In this document: positions 11,583 to 23,664 of the stretch, piece after piece
How the letters are laid out: each line of letters starts with the position of its first letter
Position numbering within the stretch: the stretch's first letter is position 1
Source of the DNA: Euphorbia lathyris
Taxonomy: Eukaryota > Streptophyta > Magnoliopsida > Malpighiales > Euphorbiaceae
Reading direction: 5' to 3'
Length of the DNA stretch: 64,000 nucleotides
NCBI RefSeq assembly: GCF_963576675.1
Contig: NC_088914.1
Coordinates: 13,557,001-13,621,000, forward strand
The notes under the pieces: generated by a model
Databases searched by the model: none
Told to the model about the DNA's origin: nothing
Seen by the model: the letters and a program-made list of their open reading frames with translations, nothing else
Made by a program: the position numbers and the translations under genes

Positions 11583-14500
11583 TTAGTGAAGAGGATTAGA
11601 CATACCGATAGCTTCCCTTAGTATGTTAAATTGCTCACGAGCCAGAGGCTTTGTGAAGATATCTGCAAGCTATTCATCTGTAGGAACGTAGATCAGCTTG
11701 ATCTCCCCTTTGAGCACATGATCTCTAATGAAGTGATGTCGAATGCTAACATGCTTCATCCTGCTGTGTTGGATTGGATTTTTGGACATGTCAATAGCAC
11801 TCTTATTATCGCATTTGACTTCAATTGTGTCAGTTTGTACTCCATAATCCTCCAGTTATTGTTTAATCCATAGGACCTGGGCCACACAGCTTCCAGTAGC
11901 AATGTACTCAGCTTCAGTTGTTGACAGGGCCACTGATGATTGCTTCTTGTTGAACCAAGATACTAGACAGCTTCCAAGGAAGTGACATCCTTATGAAGTA
12001 CTCTTACACTCTAGCTTATCTCGTCCATAGTCAGCATCAGTGTATCCAATGAGTGTAAAGTCATTTGAATTTGGATACCATAAACATGCATTAACTGAGC
12101 TCTACAAATATCTGAAAATTCTTTTTACAACTATAAGGTGAGATTCCCTGGGGTCAGCTTGATATCTTGCGCAATAACATACTGAGTACTGAATATCGGG
12201 TCTACTAGCAGTAAGGTAAAGTAGAGAGCCAATCATACCTTGATATAATTTACTATCTACTGACTTACCTTTCTTGGCAGCACAGAGGACAGTGTCAGTA
12301 CCCATTGGGGTAGATATGGGCTTGCATTCTTCCATATCGAATTTCTTTAACATTTCTTTGGTGTACATAGACTGACTAATGAAGATGCCATTCTTCCCTT
12401 GCTTTATTTGTAGTCCAAGGAAGAAGTTGAGTTCTCCCATCATTGACATCTCGAACTCAGTTTGCATCTGTTTACTAAATTCTTTGCACATAGATTCATC
12501 AGTAGCACCAAAGATTATGTCATCTACGTAAATTTGTGCCAACAGGGTATTTTTACCCTTTTTCTTAATGAACAAGGTTGTGTCAGCTTTGCCTCTGACA
12601 TAGTTCCTGGTCAGCAGGAAACTGGTCAACCTCTCATACCAAGCACGTGGTGCTTGTTTCAGGCCGTACAAGACCTTCTTGAGTTTATAAACGTGGTTTG
12701 GAAATTTTGGATCTTCAAACCCTAGAGGCTGACTAACATATACCTCTTCGTTTATAAATCCATTAAGAAAAACACTTTTGACATCCATTTGATATAGTTT
12801 GAAGTTCATGAAACTAGCATATGCACATAATATACGTATAGCCTCTAACCTAGCAACGGGAGCAAAGGTTTCACCATAGTCAATGCCCTCTTGCTAACTA
12901 TAGCCTTGGGCTACCAGTCGGGCTTTGTTCCTGACTACATTGCCTTGCTCATCTAGTTTATTTCTAAAGACCCACTTAGTTCCTATGGTCTTTTGATTCA
13001 TAGGTTTAGGTACTAAATCCCATACCTCATTTCTTTTGAACTGATCAAGCTCCTCTTGCATAGCATTGATCCAGTGTTCGTCGTGCTCAGCATCCGAGAA
13101 GTTCTTTGGCTCATGAACTGAGACGAATGCAACATTGCTGAGATACTTTCTAAGCTGATCTCTCGTTATCAGCTTGTTTTCAGCAGCATCAAAAATGGAT
13201 TTCTCCGAGTGTCCTCTTGGAATTTTGACTTCTTTAGGTAATGTTGAGTTTTCTGGAATAGGTGTTTCTACAATATCTGCAGGAGTAGATTGGTCAGCAA
13301 AGGTAATTTCGGGTTCGTGTTTACCTTTGGTCAGCCCCTGTGGTGATGACTCAGCGGCTCCATTTTGGTCAGCGGAAGCTGAGCCTGGGTCATCTTCAGC
13401 GGACTGAGTTGTCTTTCCTACAGGGTCAGTTTCGTCGAACTCAACATGTACCGACTCTTCTACAACCTGAGTTCGTTTATTATACACCCTATATGCTTTA
13501 CTGTTAGTTGAGTACCCTAGAAAGATCGCTTCGTCAGCTTTAGCATCGAATTTAGCAAGGTTTTCTTTTATATTGAGTATAAAACATTTACACCCAAAGG
13601 CACGAAAGTAGCCAATGTTGGGCTTTCGTCCTTTCCAAAGTTCATAAGGGGTTTTCTTGAGTATAGGTCTAACTAAAGCCCTATTTAGTATATAGCATGC
13701 TGTGTGGATAGCTTCACCCCAGAAATACTTTGGAAGCCTATTTTCACTCAGCATTGTCCTAGCAATTTCGACTATTGTTCTGTTCTTCCTTTCAACACCC
13801 CATTTTGTTGAGGAGTCCTGGGAGCAGAAAAATTTTGGTCAATGCCACTGACTTCACAGAATTCGTCAAACTGTTGGTTTTTTAATTCTCCGCCATTATC
13901 ACTTCTAATATCAGCTACTTTTAGGTCTTTGTTAGTTTCAAGCCTTTTGACTAATGTTGAAAACATCTCAAATGTTTCATCCTTGCTACTCAGCAAGATG
14001 ATCCAAGTATACCTAGAGAAATCGTCTATAATGACTAAGGAAAATTTCTTACCTCCCAAGCTGAGTGGCTGGACAGGTCCGAAAAGGTCCAAATGTAGTA
14101 ATTCCAATGGGCGCTTGGTTGAGAAAATATTTTTATTTTGAAAAGACTTTTTAGTTTGTTTACCTTGCTGACAAGCATTACATAATTGATCTTTCTCAAA
14201 TCTAAGTTTGGGCAATCCCTCAACTAATTGCTTTCTTGCTAGTTTGGCAAGGTGGTCCATGCTTACGTGACCAAGTCTCCTATGCCATAGCCAGGAGTTG
14301 TCCTCCTTTGATACTAAGCATATATTTTTCGAAAAGTTCTTTTCTAAACTCAGCATGTACACATTGTCAACACGAGGGGCAGTTAAAATCAAATTGTTTG
14401 TTTTTCCCTCGAGTATCCGACACTCAGTGGCATCAAATACAACCTTTCTACCGCTGTCACACAGCTGAGCTACGCCCGATAGGTTATATTTGAGACCCCT

Positions 14501-14710
14501 AACTAAGGAGACTGACTCAATAGTAGGGTTACCTCCGATAGTACCTGAACCGACTATCTTACCCTTTTTATTGTCTCCGAAGCTTACACTTCCACCTCGT
14601 TTATGCTCAAGTGTGATGAATTGAGTTTCATCACTAGTTATGTGCCTCAAGCATGCGCTGTCAATATACCAAAGCTTTGACTTCTCCACGCACCTCAGGC
14701 TCACCTGCAT
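11583..14710 (-). pseudogene. pol: Copia pol (protease, integrase, reverse transcriptase, RNase H), broken
   Basis: Pol is read leftward. Protease has DSAC (usually followed by SRH; here LRH). Integrase has the HHCC finger WHRRLGHVS...CNAC, then DLFGPVQP and RSDNGGE. Reverse transcriptase has [11 protein letters not shown] and YVDDIIFGA, with the catalytic Asp pair present. RNase H ends in ADIFTKPLA. Breaks include a one-base loss near 13797 in integrase that shifts the frame, a stop near 12894, a stop at 12102, and at least three further stops in RNase H, near 11990, 11857 and 11671. The final stop is TAA at 11583-11585. Gag and pol share a frame here and are separated by one TGA, as described for SIRE1-like elements that rely on stop read-through. 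Confidence 0.9.
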
Positions 14711-14716
14711 TTTGAA

Positions 14717-16458
14717 TCATTCATCTTTAGGTACCCAATTCTTTTTGGGTCCTCGTTGGTTAGTATAGACAGGTGCTACATCATGTTTTAATTTATGACG
14801 ACATATATTTATTGTGTGGCCAGCTTTACCACCGAAGTCACAATAGGTCACCCTTTGAGAGTGATTTTGTTTCTGGTCAGCACGATTGTGCTGAGCATAC
14901 CAACATACCTTAGTGGTATGGCCTTTCTTTCCGCAGAAGTCACATTGGACATTCCGCCGAGTATACCAACACACATCAATGGTGTGTCCTCTTTTCCCAC
15001 AACAGTCACACTGAGTGAACCATTTATGCTGACCAGTACCTTGATACTCAGCATTAGGATAGAACCTTTTCTTAGCCGATTTACTCAGCTGGTTCTGTAT
15101 GGTTGTGATGTCCTTTCTCAGCTTATTTGACTCAGTTTGGACTTCCGAGACAAAACCATGCATGACTTTTAGATTTTCATCTTGCCTGGTGTTGTCTTGG
15201 AGAAGATATCGGAGGTCACTCAGTTTGACCTCTTCAATCTCATCACATCGCCTACTGAGTGCATTTATTTGTTTGTTACACTTTTTAGTTAGTGTATATA
15301 GATCATTCAGGGCGTTAACCATTTCATTTCTAAGCAAGAGTAGAGATGTTACCTCATTGGAGTGTTCCTCTTGGTCAGAGCCGTCAGAGGGGTCAGCTTG
15401 CTCAGATTGGCTTTGGTCAGCAGCGTCATCGGCCATAAAGCATATATTTGCTGTCTCATTTTTATCAGCTTCTGATGAGGTTGACTCATCACTGTCACTC
15501 CATGTGGCCACCATTGCCATTTTGCTTCCCCTCTTTTCTTTCTTTAGGTTAGGGCAGCTTGACTTAATGTGCCCAATTTGATGGCACTCGAAGCATGTGA
15601 CAGGTTTTGAGCTGTCCTTTTTGTATCTGCTGTCGCTGGACTCAGCTTTGTATTTGTCGCTTCTTCTGAATGGCCTCTTGCTGTTTTTGTCACTTTTTCT
15701 AAACAGCTTCTTCATCTTTCTCGTGAACATGGCCATTTCCTCATCATCTGATGAGCCAGCTTCGGTCGAGTCAGCTTTCATGACAAGAGATTTTTGCTTC
15801 TTGTCTTCTGACTTTTCTTTTGCTTTGAAGTTTTTCATAGAGATCTCATGAGTCAGTAGAGATCCGATCAGCTTGTCGTATTTGTACGTGGTCAAGTCCT
15901 GAGCTTCTTCCACAGTTGTCTTCTTAGCTTGCCAGCTTTTGGGTAGACTCCTCAATATTTTATTCACCTGTTCCTCTTCGGTGAAGTTCTTGCCGAGTCG
16001 TTTAAGCTCATTAATGATATTTGTGAATCTTGAGTTCATCTCCGAGATGTCTTCATTTTCATTCATCTCAAACAGCTCGTATAGCCTCATATGCTGATTC
16101 ACTTTAGACTCTTTGACTTTGCTTGTGCCTTCATAGGTCACCTCTAGCTTTTTCCATATCTCTTGTGCTGACTCGCAACCTGAAATTTTATTGTACTCTG
16201 CAGCATCTAGAGCACAGTGAAGCATATTGATAGCTGAAACATTATTTTGTAGTTTTCTAAGGTCATCCTCTGACCACTCAGTTTCGCTCTTAGCGACTTT
16301 CTCGTTATTTACCATTTTGAAAGGCACAAATGGGCCTTGAACAATTGCAAGCCATGCACTCATGTTAGTGGCTTGGATAAAGTTTTTCATCCTGTTCTTC
16401 TAGAATGTATAATTTGATCCGAAGAACAAGGGAGGCCGACTAATTGATAATCCCTCGG
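14717..16458 (-). pseudogene. gag: Copia gag, start codon lost and one nonsense mutation
   Basis: The frame is open from 16390 to the TGA at 14717. The reading continues upstream through a TAG at 16400-16402, which replaces a Trp codon. Then it meets a deletion of about 60 bases that removed the start region present in copy 1. Blocks seen are NRMKNFIQATNMSAW, the YELFEM region, and the main CCHC knuckle CFECHQIGHIKSSC. Three further knuckles follow: CDCCGKRGHT, CDFCGKKGHT and a decayed CDFGGKAGHT. Four knuckles in one Gag is more than the one or two usual for copia elements. Confidence 0.88.
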
Positions 16459-16501
16459 GATCAGCTCAAGATAGTTATATCTTTGAGTAGTGAGCTACTG
16501 C

Positions 16502-16513
16502 ACTCTGATACCA
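16502..16513 (-). other. Primer-binding site of copia copy 2
   Basis: The minus strand reads TGGTATCAGAGT, one base different from the initiator tRNA-Met complement in copy 1. It lies two bases from the LTR end at 16516. Confidence 0.85.
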
Positions 16514-16515
16514 CT

Positions 16516-17993
16516 TGTTGGTCCCGTGTGATTAGTTCCAAGGGGGGGTTAGGAACTAATGTAACTTTTTCGCTTAATTATGCTGACTTAATCAATTCTT
16601 TAAGTTACTTAACTTAGTTTAGGTCAGCACGATCGAGAGATGTAAGACAGCTTTAGTCAGATGCTGACTAGAACTGTTTTACTTGTGAGTTGGGAATTAA
16701 CACTTGAGGTTAGCTTCCAACTCAGCACCAAGATTACTCAGTGTCGGCTTTTATAATTTATATCCTGAGCAATTTAATCAAGCAACACATATATAGATAT
16801 ATTGAAAGAGAGTTAGAAATTACTCAGTAAGACTTATCCTGGTTCGGCCTCTCCGCCTACGTCCAGTCTCCAGAGTCCCTCCGGGCTTTTTCAATCCAGT
16901 ACTGAGCTCTTTAAAGGTAGAGCACAAACCGTTTACAAGGTAGTTGAATATGCAAGAGTACCTTCCTCTATTCGTCTACTCAACTCCTACTAAGTGCTAT
17001 ACCCGAACACCTAGATTTCTCTACCGCTGAGTACTAAAACCGAGTACTCAGCACCACTCTCTCAATTTTTACAATTGATACAAACTTGTTCTTTCTAGAT
17101 GAAGAACACTTTAGATGATTACAAAATCAATCTAGCTTTTACACAGAAATAGAAATTTGGTGTAAGATCTTTTTTTTTTTAATGTGCTTTGTATGTATAT
17201 ACTCTTTTTCTCTTTTGTTTTTCGGCAATCAGCTAGTGATCCAAGAAATGAACTTGTCCCTTTTATAGTTGAAATCTGAAGTCTCAATCATTTGAATCTG
17301 GATCTATCCGTTGAATTAAAACGGCTCTTTCTTGCGTCATTGTTCTGGTCAGCTTCAGATTTGCAGGCCAATCCTGTCGTCTGAAATTAGCAGGCGCCAG
17401 GCTTGTCTTTTTCCCGCAGGTTCGTCTTCTAGTGCCAGTTCGTCTTTTAGCTAACGGGAAGTTGACCCATGCATCTCGAAATTGACTCTGTGCGTAATTC
17501 CAAGGTTTCTATTATTGGTGCTGACAGATGTCAGATCTTGTCTTTTAGCAAACGGATCATTCGCGTTGTCCTGACGAGTACACAGCTTGACTTCATTGAC
17601 GTTGCTTTTGTTCTTTGTTTCTGAGTCATATTCTTACTCAGCTTCTGTGGTCAGCTTTGTCTGCAAGCTTTAGTTTAGAGGAAGACTTTTCTTCTTTGAT
17701 ATTGAGTTGCGTTCCACTCAGCTTCTTTGGTTAGCTTCATCTTTAAGCATTTGTTCTGAAGATGACTTTTCTTCTATTATGCTGAGTTGCACTCTACTCA
17801 GCTTGTGCTGTGTTCTCATGCTGACTTCGTCCTGTCTTATTTTTTATTTCTGTTTTCATTTATACTTATACTCAATATTGAACAAACATATTAGTACAAT
17901 TAAATCAAAGCACTTAAATTTAATTGCCCCTTAATTATGGATTAACTTAAATAATTTTGTCAAATCAAAATCATGTGGAAAGGTGTTTCAACA
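16516..17993 (-). repeat. 5' LTR of SIRE-type copia copy 2 (1478 bp)
   Basis: It begins TGTTGGTCCC and ends TTTCAACA on the + strand, matching the LTR of copy 1 at both ends, but with a more diverged middle. Next to it, GTGTA (17994-17998) should be the 5-bp target duplication; its partner is outside the window. Confidence 0.88.
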
Positions 17994-18643
17994 GTGTAAT
18001 GTTTCTAATGAACCATACTAGACCTGACATAGCCTATGCTGTTAATAGATTGAGTAGATATACTCACTGTCCAAATAATGAACACTGGAGTGCACTTTAT
18101 CGCTTACTAAAATACTTAAAAGGTACCATGAATTATTGTTTGCACTTTACTAAATTTCCTGCTATTTTAGAAGGATATACTGATGCAAATTGGGTATCTA
18201 ACAATGATAAAGTGACTTCCACCAGTGGCTATGTGTTTGTTCTAGGTGGTGGTGCAGTGTCTTGGAAATCATCTAAGCAAACCTGTATTGCTCGATCAAC
18301 CATGGAATCAGAATTTCTAGCTCTTGAACTGGCTAGTCAAGAAGCAGAATGGTTAAGGGCTCTAGTAGCAGATGTTCTGTTGTGGGGGAATTCTTCTGCA
18401 CCTATTTCAATGCATTGTGATTCACAGGCAGCTATCGGTACTGCAAAGAATAGTGTGTACAATGGAAGGAGAAGACCTATTCGTGATAGACATGGAATTT
18501 TGAAACAACTCTTGAAGAATGGGGTAATTGCCTTAGACTATGTGAGGTCAGAAAAGAATCTAGCAGATCTTTTTACCAAAGGGTTACCTAGAAGAGTTAT
18601 ACTTGAGTCGTCGAGGGGAATGGATCTAAAGCCCGTGGAGTAA
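17994..18643 (+). CDS. pol: Copia pol C-terminus: end of reverse transcriptase and RNase H
   Basis: The frame reads [19 protein letters not shown] at once after the insertion point, which is the end of the copia reverse transcriptase. RNase H follows with [23 protein letters not shown] and [11 protein letters not shown], so the acidic catalytic residues Asp, Glu and Asp are in place. The stretch is open to the TAA at 18643. An apparent upstream start at 17957 lies in the LTR of copy 2 and is not genuine. This would be the C-terminus of a Gag-Pol polyprotein, now cut off from its start. Confidence 0.88.
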
Positions 18644-19154
18644 AGGAAATATGGTGGACACCACTCGTGGTCAAACGAAGCTATATTGTCCTTGGTATGC
18701 ACTATACCTCTCCCATTCCTATGGAAAATAATAGTGCATGTGTAATCCATAGCCCGTTAAATGGTGGTTCATGATCATAGACTTGATGGATGTGTTTTAA
18801 AGGTTGAGTTACGAGAAACTCTTAATGATCTTATTTTGAGATCACCTACTTGAGTGTGGAGGTGGGCCGCCTTCTATGAAAGACTTGGGCAGTCTTTCTA
18901 GAGCACTCATGAGACCCAAGGTGTACGCATGGCCTTCAAAAGCGTTGTAATCTTTTTTCGCGGAACAACAAAAGTTTTTAAGGTTATTTACGTGTTGTGG
19001 GGGTCTCGGATGAAGTTTTAGAAGTTTAAGAGCAATTCGCTTCTAAAACATCACTCTGTTGCCTCATCTCACTACGTATCAATTCAATCGAAAGACATTG
19101 ATACTTAAGTACTATTTTAAAAATGTTTTTTTTATAAAGCCATTTTTAGGGGAT

Positions 19155-19832
19155 TGTTAGAAAAATGGCTTTGGTGTTGAATAAAAATGGTTTTGAAGTG
19201 TGGGGTATATTTGTCTTTAGGGACTTTGCTTTCAAGAGCACTTTTACAATCCCACATAGGAAACTTACAAACCTTTGAGTGGGTATATATAGAATTGGGT
19301 TTAGAAGCCTTTAAATTGTGTTAAGTGGTTTTTAGCAAATATACCACACACGCGCGCTCGCTTGTTCGTTCGCGCGATGCGCGCCCGTCCCGACTGGACA
19401 AGGCCCGAATTTTATTTTTATTTTTATCCGTTTCAACCCCTTTGAATTTTTCTTCAACATTTTATTTAGTAAAAAATCGGAACCTTATTTTTCTCCTGGT
19501 CTTACTCCACGTTCTAACATGTGTATAAACGTTCTTATTTCTGAAGCCTATAAATACAACAAGTTTCCAGCTTTGAATATACAGTTTTCTTTTAATCTTT
19601 TCAATCAAACTCTCCGGGCAATTAAAAAACACTCTTGTTGTTCCATCATCTTCGACTTTGAGTGCACAAGTTCGAAGGTTTCTGTGTTAACCTTGGGGAG
19701 CGACCGGAATTCCAGATTGCACCTCGGTCTGCCGAAATCGCTTTCAAGGCAGTGGCCTCCGCCATAGCACAGTTCGATTTATGTTCTCAATTTCCAATCG
19801 GTTTTTTCTGTAACCCTATTCCGTTTCTTACA
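19155..19832 (+). repeat. 3' LTR of the + strand copia element (right end approximate)
   Basis: It starts TGTTAGAAAA directly after the polypurine tract. The right end is placed at TTTCTTACA (19832), an imperfect inverted copy of the start; this end is not certain. A promoter-like TATATATAG at 19285-19293 lies before a GC-rich CGCGCGCTCGC tract. No second copy is available to confirm the boundary. Confidence 0.6.
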
Positions 19833-20043
19833 GAATGGGCTCCACATTTGGTTTTGAAGGGGAACTTTGGTTGCCTCATTTGAGTTGGTCAAAAATTTCG
19901 ACTACTTACCCTGTGTTAGCAAGTGAATTTTCTTCAACTTGGGATGCATCAAGTTTATCTTTGTCTTTAGAACATCTAGATGTGATGTTGTTGGTCCTAC
20001 TGGGCGTGCCAAATATTTTTGCATCAAAATCTTAAACGTGTTT

Positions 20044-20392
20044 ACTTATGGAAATTTGATTCTGTGAATGCCTTTTCAGATCTACTATTTTGTTGCAAAA
20101 AGTAAATGTTCACAAAGACTGGAAATTTGATTTCGGAAATGCATTTCCAATTATAAAAAGTAAATGTGCAGGAAACTAAATATTTGGTTCTTGAAATGTC
20201 TTTTCGAGTTGTAAAAGTAAATGTGCAAGAAACTGGAAATTGATTCTTGGGATGTCTTTCCGAGTTTGTAAAAAGTAAATGCGAAGGAAACTGAAAATTG
20301 ATTCTGGGAATGTCTTTCCGAGTTTGTAAAAGTATATTATTTGCAGGGAAAATAAATAATTGGAAATTTGATTTTGGAAATTCATTTCCAAG
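20044..20392. repeat. Tandem repeat, ~58-bp unit, about six copies
   Basis: Units contain GTAAATGTGCAAGAAACTGG, a GATTCTGGGAATG part and CTTTCCGAG. Each unit has a short inverted repeat centred on the GGAAATGCATTTCC or GGAATGTCTTTCC motif. The array decays toward 20520. No gene is visible between 19833 and 20700. Confidence 0.75.
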
Positions 20393-20702
20393 GAGATTTA
20401 ATTAGAAACGAGTTATGGATGTAAATATAAAGACATTGTATTTGAAAGGTGCGGAGAAATTTAAAAACACTTACAAAGCAATAACTGTAAATTGATTCAG
20501 GGAAATATCTTTCCAAGTGTGCATAAAATAAAGTATGCGTAGCTTGATGTAGAATCGATGCTGAGAAAAATTAAAGCAAAGCTAATTTAAGCTAGATAGA
20601 AATGGAAGCTCGTGAGATTTGCCAAAGATTTATAGACTCTTGTCTATAGTTTGATAGTTGATTGATTGATTGATTGGGCATAACCCTCTATTTGTGGATT
20701 TT

Positions 20703-20932
20703 GGATCTGCTTGTTTTGGGGTTAGTGGAGGTTAATTAAAGGGAGATTATTTTTGTAACATTGCTTGGGAAGGAGTTTAAGTTTAAATGAAGATTAAATG
20801 AGGGTTAAATGGAGGTTCAAAAACCTTCAATTTCAATCCCATCAAATTGGTGAGATCTGGAGGTTCTCTAATCTCCCCCTTTAATTAACCTCCCTTTAAC
20901 GAACGTTGTAAAACTTTCATCTAAACAGACCA
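20703..20932. mobile_element. Possible hAT-like MITE (inverted repeat)
   Basis: GGAGGTTAATTAAAGGGAGA near 20732 is matched in inverted orientation by CTCCCCCTTTAATTAACCTC near 20872-20891. The outer ends are weaker (GGATCTGCTTG against a reversed GGTCTGTTTAG). I could not find a convincing target duplication. Confidence 0.35.
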
Positions 20933-21543
20933 TTAGACAACAACTGCTTGTTGTAAGTTGTTGGTAATAGTGTGTGTTTTCTCCCCCACTTGTAGCAAGT
21001 TGTAACTCATTCCCGTTCTCTGTAACATCTTCTCTCCATTTTCTTTAATTTCTCACGTAAAACATCCACCTTCCCATTTTCTATTTTCCTTCCTTGAATC
21101 ATTTCTAACATGAGAAAAAAAGAAATTACAAAAATACTCTTTATGTGAAAATGAAAAATAAATAAATGTCATTCTAGTAACTCGTGATTGATAAAAAAAT
21201 TGTTCTAAATTAAATATGGAAAAAATAAATATAATGATTTTTTGCAATTTAAAATGACCTTTTTTTATGTTGTCAGAGGAAAAGAATCTCAAACACTTTT
21301 TGCATTTTATTTGGGTTCACTTTTTTCATGATTAATTATAATTGAAAAAGTTTAGAGACTTAATCAAGTTTTTTTTAGATAAATTCAGGGATATAATATA
21401 AATATTGTATTAAGCCAAGAATAAGTTTGATGAGGAGGCTAGTATAACATTTTAAAATTGAGAGGGTTTTCTTTAATAAGTTCAAAAGTTAAATGATGCA
21501 TTAAAATATTAAATGTTTAGAATGTTTTTTCTAATTTTTTTTA

Positions 21544-22005
21544 GGCTTAAAGCATTATTTGGCTCTGGAACTATCCAAAATTATATCATTTGGCCTCTGA
21601 TCTATTATTTGACCATATTTGACTATTGACCTATTCCATTTAGTGAAATTTTACCCAATTTATATGAATACTTAATGAAATAGTTATCTCATTGATAAGT
21701 AACGATATTTTGACACTTGAATTTGAAACGTGATATTTTTTAAGGTTATTTTTCCAAATTATGTGGAAATAATTAATTAGATTAAAAAACAAACAAAAAA
21801 CAAATCCTAAACTAAAATCTATTAAGTTCAAGTGTCAAAATATCGTTATTTATCAATGAGATAATGATTCGGTTAAGTTTGAATCTAAATTGCGTGAAAT
21901 TTTACCAATCTGGGATAGATTAGGGGCCAAATATGACCAAATAATAGGTCAAGGGCTAAATGATAAAATTTTGAACAAATTAGAGACTAAACAGTGCTTT
22001 AAGCT
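21544..22005. mobile_element. MULE-type MITE, probable
   Basis: The ends are GGCTTAAAGCA on the left and TGCTTTAAGCT on the right. Longer inverted arms contain TTGACACTTGAA and TTCAAGTGTCAAAATATCG around the centre. The flanks are both T-runs (21535-21543 and from 22006), so a 9-bp duplication is possible but cannot be proved in such low-complexity sequence. No coding capacity. Confidence 0.6.
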
Positions 22006-22288
22006 TTTTTTTTTTAAAGATATTAAACAAATAGCAAGTGCTTTTTTAGGAAAAAGGTATGAAAAAAGGCTTTGTAAAAATAGGCATATAGTTTAAAAGT
22101 TTACAAATAGAGATTCGTGATATGTTTGTTTACAAAATAAAGCATTACAAATTATACTGTTAAGTTCTGATTACAACTAATGAGATTTTTACCTTAAAGA
22201 AACACAACTCTCTAAATTTAAACCATAAATCATATGATGGATAATTTTTATTTCTTTACTAATTTGACAGTTTTTGATATTTAAATTC

Positions 22289-22801
22289 GGCTTAATACAT
22301 CATTTGCTCTCTGAACTTGTCCAAAAAGCTTGATTGGCCCCCTGAACTTTCAAAGTATTCCGGTAGCCCCTTGAACTTGCATAAAATGTTCAGTTAGCCT
22401 CCTAAACTTACGTAAAACGTAATCAATTGATCACTTGGTCGTAAAAAAGTAAGTTAATTATGGAAGATGTATTCCACGAGTCTTAAAAAAAGTAAAACGA
22501 TCAAAATCGGAGTATATGATTCTAATATTAGAGAAAACAAGTTGTATAGTTGAGCAAACAATAACTTCCATTTTAATCTATTTTTTAATTATGCAATAAC
22601 ATTCTAAGATACGTGGAATACATCTTCCGCATTTAACTTACTTTTTTACGACCGGGTGATCAATTGATTACATTTTACGTAAGTTCAGGGGGCTAACTGA
22701 ACATTTTATGCAAGTTCAGGGGGCTATCGGAACACTTTGAAAGTTTAAGAGGCCAATTAAACTTTTTAGATAAATTTAGGAAGCAAATGATATATTAAGT
22801 C
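22289..22801. mobile_element. MULE-type MITE with perfect 9-bp target duplication
   Basis: The two arms are long inverted repeats: GGCTTAATACATCATTTGC opens the left arm and GCAAATGATATATTAAGTC closes the right. The flanks are identical 9-mers, TTTAAATTC, at 22280-22288 and 22802-22810, which is the duplication length made by Mutator-like elements. No gene inside; it would rely on a transposase from elsewhere. Confidence 0.88.
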
Positions 22802-23664
22802 TTTAAATTCATTTTATATGGTTCCAATTCGATTTTAGAATCTGTATTTTATGTAAATATAAATTTAAAAAAATTTAAAAATGCTCTTATTTATCATCAG
22901 AACTTAAAAATGTAATTTCAAATACTTTATTTTATAAAAATAAATAAACTATATTTATTTATAAACTTTTAAACCATAGACATCTAAAAAATACCGTATA
23001 CATTTTTTTTTTACTTTATTTTTTTTTTTTTATGTATGGGACAATGAGTATTTTTCTTTCACATATTTGTTAAGTTGAAAGTTCTACATGCTAATAAGAA
23101 AGATTTCCAATAATTTTATAATTAATAACAACATGCCATAAAAGCACAAGTAATTAATATATTTAAAATTATTAGCATCAATTTTAAGCTACTTGTATAA
23201 TTGAGATAAGATAATGACCAAATAACATATAGACCATTAATGATGATTTTTTTTTTTTTAATAATATAACAAGAAAAGGAAACCATTTTAAAAAAAGAAA
23301 TCAAAATGCAAAAGCACAAAATTAAGATAAGAACCAAAATAATAAAAATAAAAATGAGAAACAAATGAAAATGAAAGCAACCTTCACAAGCAAACAACAC
23401 ATAAGCAGTTAAGCAAGCCACCTCATCATCTTCATCATAGAAATACACAAATCTTTTTCATTCATATGCTTCTCTTTCTCTCTTATTCCCACAAAAGGGT
23501 ATCTATCAAACCCCCCAAAAGAAATCATTCAAAAAGGAACAATCTTTATTACCATAGAGAAAAGACTTCTCCTTTGTGGGTTAGGTTTCTCAAAATTCAT
23601 CAAAACCCACTTTCAATTTTCTGAATTCATCAAAACCCAGTTGCTGTTTTATAGATAGAGGAAG

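Larger units (their letters stand above)
8668..17993 (-). mobile_element. SIRE-type Ty1/copia retrotransposon, copy 2 (3' end missing)
   Basis: Minus-strand order is 5' LTR (16516-17993), primer-binding site, gag (to 14717), pol (14710-11583), a ~400-bp spacer, then an extra 3' ORF in the position of the SIRE env-like gene (11067-8668). The element stops at 8668, where the gypsy-like element inserted. Its remaining 3' end and 3' LTR must lie left of the window. Its right end at 17993 falls inside the pol gene of a + strand copia element. All coding regions carry stops or frameshifts, so this copy is dead. Confidence 0.9.
17994..19832 (+). mobile_element. 3' part of a + strand Ty1/copia element (host of copy 2)
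   Basis: The coding sequence begins abruptly at the LTR end of copy 2, in the middle of the reverse transcriptase/RNase H junction. It continues to the pol stop at 18643, then ~510 bp of noncoding sequence, a short polypurine tract (TTTTAGGGGAT) and a 3' LTR. The missing 5' part must lie on the far side of copy 2, outside the window. The sequence belongs to a different copia lineage from SIRE, since the RNase H ends DLFTKGLP and the LTR differs. Confidence 0.85.

Noticed and set aside
17957..17993. Start codon at 17957 for the copia RNase H frame
   Set aside because: This lies in the LTR of the inserted copia copy 2. The real gene begins upstream of the insertion point, outside the window.
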